From Coemansia sp. RSA 922 (taxonomy: Eukaryota; Kickxellomycota; Kickxellomycetes; Kickxellales; Kickxellaceae): a stretch of 14,444 nucleotides of DNA. Location: positions 1-14,444 of the forward strand of contig JANBQS010000619.1 of the NCBI GenBank assembly GCA_027577415.1, written 5' to 3'. This document shows positions 6,634 through 13,100 of the stretch, piece after piece. The notes beneath the pieces are model-generated. The model made no database searches, had not been told where the DNA came from, and saw nothing but the letters and a program-made list of their open reading frames with translations. The translations under genes were made by a program, and so were the position numbers. The stretch's first letter is position 1. Each line of letters begins with the position of its first letter.

Positions 6634-6826
6634 TGGTAAGCTTACATGTATCACTCACGGGCTTGTATTGGCATGACCAAACATTTGGAGCAACAAAGAT
6701 TTGTGGCTAAATCCATCAACTTTAAATCACTTTAAGTTTGTGTGCTCTTGGAATTTTTTATTTTGGCAGCCTTAGCATTTTTAACGACAATACACTACAC
6801 TCAATATAATGACAAGCACACATTGA

Positions 6827-6832
6827 AATAAA
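6827..6832 (+). terminator. Polyadenylation signal AATAAA for orphan B
   Basis: This hexamer lies about 195 nt after the orphan B stop, in the short convergent gap before the MYG1 stop. Modest support only. Confidence 0.35.
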
Positions 6833-6893
6833 GCTAATTTCTATTATTTCCAACCGTGTACATTAAACTTTTGTTAATCAGTACAACTATCCA

Positions 6894-7955
6894 CTAATCC
6901 ATGGTAAGAGCCTTGCGAGCAAGCTCCAACGCGCCATCACGAGTCTTGTTGCCTCCGATAAACCCAGACTGGTGGACAAAAATGCAACCCTCAACGCCCG
7001 AGCGCTCCGACAAGGCCTCATCACGCACACCACGCCACGCCTCAGGCAGCGCATGACGAGACTTGAAAGACCCAGGTCTCTCTGCAACCGCCTGTACGCG
7101 CCACGAGTTTGAGGTATCCGGGTACAAAACATAGAACAACTTTGGTGCCTCGGGATCCTTTGCAATCGCCTCTTCTTCAATGACATCCAAGTGTTCTTTC
7201 CATGGGCAGAACTGCTCAAACAACACGATCTGGCCGCTCTTGTCAATGTCAAACCGGGAATTGAATCCCTCCTCAACGATCTTGCGGCCAGGAAGCCAAG
7301 CCAGCGCGTAGTAGCGCACGCGCTCGTGCAGTTCACTGCCGGTCAGACCCATGGCTTTTGCAAATCTAGCATCCATATCGCCCTCTGGCTGGTTCCACCA
7401 GGGGTTCAGTCGACCAACGCGTGCTGACAAGCCAGTGCTCTCCCTATAAGCAGGCTCAATGCTCTCTGGGTACTGCGAGATACCATTGTCGATGCCATCA
7501 ATGCCCTCGATAAACGACTCGTATATCTTCTTGTACAAGATATCAGCCTCATTGTCACTCACTGGCTCATCAGCAAGAATGGCACGAATAACATCCTTGC
7601 CGTAGTGCTTGTAGACCAGGCCGGCGCTGCTGAGCTTGGTCTTGTAGTTCTCAGAAAACTGCTCGTCGAATCCGCGCTGGTGATGGTCGTAGCGCTTAGT
7701 CTCGTGCGAGTACACTCCTCCTACATCGACGACAATGTCGCAAGTATCGAGGGTTGCGGGATCGCGCGAGCGCACAACTTTGGCATCCTTGTACTCGTCC
7801 AATTGGCGGAGCATATAGCAGGCAAGCGCCTCGTCGCAGTGGAAGGAGCCGCTGTGCGTTCCGATTGTCTTGGGCATGGTCGAGAGGTTAAAGAGTCTAC
7901 AAGTGGTTGGTAAGCGCGCTGTCTGAAAGAGTTTTACAAAACTTCTACCAAACAT
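6894..7955 (-). CDS. MYG1: MYG1-family 3'-5' RNA exonuclease
   Basis: The protein is 353 residues, normal for MYG1 (human about 376). In animals MYG1 is a DHH-like exonuclease that processes pre-rRNA in the nucleolus and mitochondrial RNA in the matrix. Visible: HSGSFHCDEA at 34-43, SRDP at 63-66, DVGG at 77-80, the metal-binding DHHQRGF at 90-96, SSAGLVYKHYG at 109-119, GIDGIDNG at 151-158, GRLNPWW further on, and the C-terminal FVHQSGFIGGNKTRDGAL signature. All expected catalytic residues are present. The first 26 residues (MFGRSFVKLFQTARLP...) are Arg-rich, lack acidic residues, and look like a mitochondrial presequence. A second ATG at 7877 (MPKTIGTHSG) would make a form without it. It shares strand with RPB7 upstream (146 bp gap) and converges on orphan B. 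No intron. Confidence 0.96.
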   Translation of the reverse strand: MFGRSFVKLFQTARLPTTCRLFNLSTMPKTIGTHSGSFHCDEALACYMLRQLDEYKDAKVVRSRDPATLDTCDIVVDVGGVYSHETKRYDHHQRGFDEQFSENYKTKLSSAGLVYKHYGKDVIRAILADEPVSDNEADILYKKIYESFIEGIDGIDNGISQYPESIEPAYRESTGLSARVGRLNPWWNQPEGDMDARFAKAMGLTGSELHERVRYYALAWLPGRKIVEEGFNSRFDIDKSGQIVLFEQFCPWKEHLDVIEEEAIAKDPEAPKLFYVLYPDTSNSWRVQAVAERPGSFKSRHALPEAWRGVRDEALSERSGVEGCIFVHQSGFIGGNKTRDGALELARKALTMD

Positions 7956-8101
7956 AAACAGAAAAGAGAAGAATTAAACAGAAGGCTCAAACATTAAAAA
8001 AAATTGTAAATTTTTTTTTTGGCTTCGTCCTCCGATCAATCAAGATCGAAATTTGGGTTGCACATCAATTGAGATTTAAAAAAAAAAAGATCCGAACTCA
8101 T

Positions 8102-8712
8102 TTACTCGATTACGCTCAAGTAGTCCTCCTTGATCGTTCCCGTAGCAAAGATCTCAGTAGCATCAATTCTCGTACCAGTGATCTTCACTCTCACCATGGT
8201 CCCCTTTTCAATCTTCTGGTCCTCCGAGTGATACGACGGCGGATTGCTATGCGGGTCAAACTTCATATCCGTAGGAATCAGGCTCCTCGTGATAAAAATA
8301 CTGAGCGGTCCCGCATGCGCCGTAACACCCAAGGTATTGACCATCCCTACAACGGCGTCAACGACTTCGTTTCTAAACGGCATATAGAGAATAGCCGAAT
8401 ACTTGACTTCGAACTCGGCAGAACCATGTCCAGGGATAACTTTGCCCATTTGAATCTCCAAGATAGCTACCACGGCAATAATATATCCATAGCGACCAGT
8501 GCATGTTCCTTCGATGTCCATGTAGAGCTTTTTTGTGACGTATTCTCGCATCCGTGGACCCAGAAACTCTGGGCTTAGCGTGATTGTGTGCGAGAGCTTT
8601 TTCTACAGATGTTTACAAACTCTTCTTTTTTTTTTTTAGCTGAGCGTGTCTCAAACATCTTGATTCATATGTACGCGTTGTCACTGTTGGCGGTCCTTAC
8701 ATGGAAAAACAT
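8102..8712 (-). CDS. RPB7: RNA polymerase II subunit RPB7, two exons
   Basis: Join 8701-8712 (exon 1, minus) to 8102-8602 (exon 2), giving 170 residues plus stop, the usual RPB7 length (about 171). RPB7 with RPB4 forms the stalk of RNA polymerase II, acting in initiation and binding nascent RNA. The largest single frame would start at an internal Met (8551) and lack the first 21 residues. Upstream of it the same frame encodes KKLSHTITLSPEFLGPR, matching the conserved start of eukaryotic RPB7, and then meets a TGTAG acceptor. The missing residues MFFH are encoded by 8712-8701, directly before GTAAGG, so MFFH joins KKLSHT in phase 0. Yeast and human proteins start MFFIK and MFYH. Domains: N-terminal RNP-like half to about 80, then an S1/OB half with VVDAVVGMVN and IKEDYL near the end. 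Confidence 0.95.
8603..8700 (-). other. RPB7 intron 1 (98 nt)
   Basis: On the minus strand the intron begins GTAAGG and ends CATCTGTAG. It lies in phase 0 after only four codons. It holds an A12 run (T12 on plus, 8626-8637) after GCT, so GCTAAA is a possible branch site; GTAAAC near the 3' end is an alternative. Confidence 0.9.
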
Positions 8713-8747
8713 GATCGAGGATTGGTGTAATAGGCAATAGCGCGAAA

Positions 8748-8757
8748 TGTTTATAAT
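8748..8757 (-). promoter_or_regulatory. Possible TATA element of RPB7
   Basis: On the minus strand AATTATAAAC lies about 36-45 bp upstream of the RPB7 ATG. The distance would leave a very short 5' UTR, so the assignment is tentative. Confidence 0.3.
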
Positions 8758-8913
8758 TGAAGGTGGGGGAGTGGACGCAAATCTCGCGAATTACTGGGCA
8801 ATGATCAACGCATAAAAACATTTATGGGTGGCTGATCAGCGTGAAGCCTAGCTTTCCTTTGCGTGGCAGGTTAAGACCATCCCTGTTTTCAAAGTACCCC
8901 GCTCACATTTGGT

Positions 8914-9188
8914 ATGGCAGGCACGAGATTCGTTGACAGCAGCTCAGGATGGTATGAAAGTCCTAGTTTAGTCTCACGTCGTGGCGTTACATGTAAGGAC
9001 GGTGATCTAGTGTTGATTATCGCCAAAATGCTCAAACTGGATTACGAGCGAAACTGCGATTCAGACAAGTTGAGCATATTATTAGCCAAGAGCTTTACCG
9101 TAGCAAGACAAAATGTCTTAATAGACACAATGTCTTAATAGACGGGTTGGCTTTGCTGAAGGTGGAGATGTACTCGGTAAGTGAATAA
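8914..9188 (+). pseudogene. Small ORF interrupted by a 17 bp tandem duplication
   Basis: An ATG at 8914 reads 74 codons (MAGTRFVDSSSGWYESPS..., later KDGDLVLIIAKMLKLDYE and LLAKSFTVARQNVLID) and stops at 9138. The stop is created by a 17 bp tandem duplication: AATGTCTTAATAGAC occurs at 9112-9126 and again at 9129-9143. Without one unit, the frame would pass directly into GLALLKVEMYSVSE and end at TAA 9186-9188, 85 residues. Both repeat copies thus encode VLID in different frames, which is strong evidence that one was added to an open frame. A GTAAGT near 9177 could instead be a splice donor. I do not recognise the product, and there is no clear promoter. The rest of 8713-9569 shows no other gene. 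Confidence 0.4.
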
Positions 9189-9443
9189 TCCCACATTACT
9201 GGGAAATGTACACAACTTCTCATGATGGTGGAGTGTCGTTGGCACATGCACCAACTACGAATAATGACCAAACCACAGACATAGCCACTTTCTGAGAGAA
9301 TAAACGTGTTATGTTTGATTGGTCCACAGCTCACAAGCAATGGGCATTTCCCCCCGCAGCAGCGGCAAGTCTCCAACCAACCTTACAAAGCAGGCAAAAG
9401 AAAGAAAGAATATTAAAAAAAAACTTGCTTTGTACAATTGTCT

Positions 9444-9502
9444 TGTAAAAAAAAAGGTGTCCAAGAAGCTCTTCCTCTCCTCTTTTTTTCCCTTCCATTT
9501 TC
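9444..9502 (+). promoter_or_regulatory. Core promoter of orphan C
   Basis: TGTAAAAAAAAAG (9444 onward) replaces a TATA box. It is followed by GTCCAAGAAGCTCTTCCTCTCC, a long pyrimidine tract and TTCCATTTTC (9493-9502). The order and several words (CCAAG, GCTC, CTCC, CCATTTTC) match the promoter of orphan A. Confidence 0.45.
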
Positions 9503-9569
9503 TTACTCTCTCTCTCATTTTTATTTATTTCAATTACTAGAGCTACTATTTTTTGATACTATCCCAGTT

Positions 9570-9971
9570 ATGTCTAAGGCGGAGTATATTTATTTCTTAT
9601 ATTCAAAGGAAGGGGGTAGCTTTGAGTCTGGTTTAAAATTACTCGAGACAAAGAGGTCTAATTTTTGCAAACAAGCTCTCCTAGATGGATTTAGGGAGGA
9701 ACTAAAAATAGATTTAAGTACTTGCACCAAACTCTCTTGCCGCCAGCTAGACAGTAACTGCGTGAGTCTAACTAATTGGCTTAGCAACTTTCAGCACTTG
9801 CATGTCAATTGTATATTCTATCTTGTTGTCAATCTTGAAGGAACTGGCCAAACTTGCATTGCCGAAAATGAACTTGGCGACAGTGTAAAGGCAGCACTAT
9901 CAAATAACATCAAGACATGGAATATTCCAGCCAGTGATGATGATGAGTTTGAATTCACTCTAGATGACTAA
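9570..9971 (+). CDS. Orphan small protein C (133 residues)
   Basis: This protein is unrecognised. It begins MSKAEYIYFLYSKEGG (strand plus turn). A probable amphipathic helix NFCKQALLDGFREELKI covers 31-47, followed by a Ser/Thr/Cys-rich part with TKLSCRQLDSNCVSLTNWL. Then comes strand VNCIFYLVVNLEGTGQ (79-94), a second helix ELGDSVKAALSNNIKTW (101-117), and an acidic tail SDDDEFEFTLDD. It has six Cys (33, 52, 57, 64, 81, 96). No signal peptide or membrane helix. The start is the ATG after the pyrimidine leader, with G at -3; the longer open frame upstream is only the CT-rich leader. An AATAAA lies about 97 nt past the stop. Like orphan A it carries ELGD after a hydrophobic strand. Codon use is AT-rich compared with the neighbouring RhoGEF. 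Confidence 0.7.
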   Translation: MSKAEYIYFLYSKEGGSFESGLKLLETKRSNFCKQALLDGFREELKIDLSTCTKLSCRQLDSNCVSLTNWLSNFQHLHVNCIFYLVVNLEGTGQTCIAENELGDSVKAALSNNIKTWNIPASDDDEFEFTLDD

Positions 9972-10067
9972 AGTAGCAATTTTTTTCCTACATAGGGCCA
10001 TTTGTGTCAACCCCCCAGTACAACTAGCATGAAAATGTTACCTGGAATTTCTTTTATTCTTTCATCA

Positions 10068-10073
10068 AATAAA
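10068..10073 (+). terminator. Polyadenylation signal AATAAA for orphan C
   Basis: The hexamer lies 97 nt after the stop of orphan C and just before the AT microsatellite, a normal 3' UTR position. Confidence 0.5.
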
Positions 10074-10085
10074 CATTTATATAAA

Positions 10086-10109
10086 ATATATATATATATA
10101 TATATATAT
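10086..10109. repeat. (AT)12 microsatellite
   Basis: A perfect dinucleotide run lies in the convergent gap between orphan C and the RhoGEF, seven bases from the latter's stop codon. It probably falls in the 3' UTR of the RhoGEF transcript. Confidence 0.97.
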
Positions 10110-10116
10110 TGCCACA

Positions 10117-13100
10117 CTACAAGGGATCTTGTGCCAAAAGATGCTGAATTCTCAAAACCTCTTGGGGCTGTGTAGGCGACGGCGAACTAACGCACAGATT
10201 GACATCATTTTTGTTCGGCGACAAAGACGTACAGTTACCAGTAATAATAACCTGCACAACCGACGCCGTTTCGACATGGTAGACTTCGATGAACTGCGAA
10301 TCGAACGCCAAGACATACGGATAGTCAAACTTGAACGAAACCGGCGTACCAACCCAATGTATCATCCAGTTAGATCTCGCCCGCTGGCCATTGCGGTTAA
10401 CATAGAAGGCAAACTCGTCGTAGCAAAGCAAAAACTGCCCATCGTGGACCCGGAAAAAGGCGATCGGACGCGAGGTATCACGCTTATTAATAAAGCCCAA
10501 AGACGAGTCCGCAGGATCCAACAGAGACTGCGTGTTCATCGTAGCCAAGTCGACAATCTCAAATCCACGCGAGCATCCCACACAGAGCCGAGACTTTAGG
10601 AAATGCAAGGATGTAGACTCAGCAGCAATGTAGCATTCCTTGATACATTTCCACGAGTCCGCCGACGACTCGCCACCGCCGCCCAGTGACAGGAACCGGC
10701 CCAAAGTCCTGTTCTTTTGGTTGTTCATCACTGGCTTGTACACGTGTATAATGGTCTGGTTACTCAGCGTCGTGGACTTGACCGAACACAGGATATCCAG
10801 ATCCTTGAACGATCCGAACCGGAAGAACGACACATGAGTATGCAGGGGCTTAATACGACCCGAGCCACCCTGCCGTCCCGCAGTCATCAGCTGGTCCATC
10901 GGGTACACATAGAGGTTGCGGTCTTTATCGGCGATCATAGCCATGACGTTCAGTCGCTCGTTGATCTCGATCTGATACACGCGGTCATGCCGCAAATGGC
11001 TCAGCAACTGGAATGACCTCGGCTTTCCCGACACGCCCAGATACAGGCCCCGGTCAGTGCCAATGACTACAGCGCGGCCCTGGTCATAAACATCGGCGGT
11101 ATTGACGCGGATACCCGGCGGGAACTCGCAAGCCACAGGCACGAGCTCAAACTTGCGATGACGCTCCATGAGCTCCAGCTGCTGCTGCTCGATACACGTG
11201 TACCACTGCTGGCGATCAGCCTGCTTGTTGGCATAAAGCGTGACGGTGAACCCGCGGCGACCCAAGTGCGTGATCTGCAGCGAGTAAAGGTACTTGTCCT
11301 TTTGCGAGTCGCTATGGTCGATGGAGATAATAGTCGGCCGAGTAGGCGCGCCCGCAACAGGTGCCGCCGACTTGCTAGTACCAACCGTGGCAGTAGGCGA
11401 GACAACGAAGCCCGAAGGAGGCTGGTCTACTGAATCGCGGCGAGCTGCCATCCGCGGGCGCATGGATCCTGGGTCATCCGGTATACAGATGGTAAGCAGC
11501 TGCAAGGGAATCGGATGCTTGTAAATGGTGTACTTTTCCTCGCCCGTGGCCGAGTCGACCTTGACCTTGCACATGAGCAACATATGATCAAGCAACAATA
11601 CCTGAATGACAGCGCTGTCGTTGCTACCGCGCTTGCGCAGCTGACTATCACGCACCAATTTCCTCTGGTCATCAGTCAACCGCAAGTCGTTACGGTCAAT
11701 AGCCGGACATACCAATTTCTCGTCGACTTTGTAGAGCCGCAGCCGGTTCTGGGCCTTGCCCGTCTCTGTGTTGATGCGGTTCAGCATAGCCTCAATGCGG
11801 CCAACGACGTAGGGAATAGTCTCGCGGTCAGGGTGGCCGACAGGCGTGTACTTGAGCACGGCCTTGAGCACGAGCGGGTAGCGCGCGAGGCGGGTCGGCG
11901 GACGAGTCAAAAAGTGCTGGACTCCGAGTTTGCGACACTCTGGACGACGATCAGTCTTGTCCAAAAAGTCGACGACCTTGGAGTTTGTCCGCTTTTCGGC
12001 CTCCAAAAAGTACATGCTGTAGGGCTGGTTCGCGCAGTACTCCAAGTATGCCTCCAAGTTCTGCACAAAGGACAAAAACACGTCGCCGACCTGGTAGCAC
12101 ACAAAGTTCTCCTTTTGCCGCCGCTCGAGCGCCCGCTGTAGCTCCATGTTCTCGGCCAAAATCGCCAAGGCGTTTTTAAACACCTTGGTGATAAAGTTCT
12201 TGCGTCGGTCCTCACGCACAATATCGCCGTTATGCAGAGGCTTCATGTAGAGGTCGCGCAGAATGCAAAGGTCACGGACATAGTCCTTTTCGCCATAGAA
12301 CACCTCGTACATGCGCTCTTGCCGGTCCAGCTCTTGGCGACTGACTGATTTCAGCACCTCCTTGGGAACCGACATGGACCACAGTTTCTCCTGCTTCATC
12401 TCCGTGGCTACGTTGCTCTTTGCCGTTTTGCGCAAATGATCTTGCTGCAACCGCTGTCGGGGACACGTCACACTGTAGCAGGGCTGCGTGCTAGAGCATG
12501 TCGGCGAATAGCAGTCAGTCAGCATAACAAAGATGCCGTTGATGACCGACGCAGGTACGCGCTCCTCCGGCTCTGGGCGGACAACAGGTTCGTGGTTAAG
12601 AGTCGAGGCCTCATCGACCTCGTCGTCGTCGTCTTCAGCCGTAGCCTCCACGCGCGTCAGAGCCCGGATCGTATCGCTGTCAAAGGCATAAAGTTCGTTC
12701 GAGTCATCGCGCAGCCGCTTCTCATAGTCCACGTCGTGGAACAGCTTCTGCTGCTCCAAGGCTCGGCCCACGACAATAGCCAGATTGCGGTCGGCAGCCT
12801 TGATGATGGCGTATATTGCGTCGACGGCATCGCGGCCCGTAAAGCACTCTGTGTACTCCAGCCCGTTGCGAGTGTGGGTCTGCAAAACCTGGCTCATAAT
12901 CTCGTAGAACGAGTTGGCCACCAACGAGAGCATGGCCGGGTAAACGGGTTTGACGTTTTCTAGCAGCGTCACGAGCTCCGTGTTCACTGGCGCAACAACC
13001 ACCGTGCTGGGGCTGACTGCAGACCCAAGGACGTCGGAGGTCATTGGAGTCTTGGGCGCCAAGCGGCTAGCACTGCCGGTGACTTCTGAGGACCGGCCAG

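Noticed and set aside
6600..6650. TACTAACTAG at the end of orphan B as a branch site plus acceptor
   Set aside because: No suitable donor at a plausible distance gives a sensible protein, and the in-frame TAG works as a normal stop.
9438..9569. A longer orphan C with a hydrophobic N-terminus
   Set aside because: The apparent Leu/Phe/Ser-rich signal comes from the CT-rich transcription start tract, and the first codon is not ATG.
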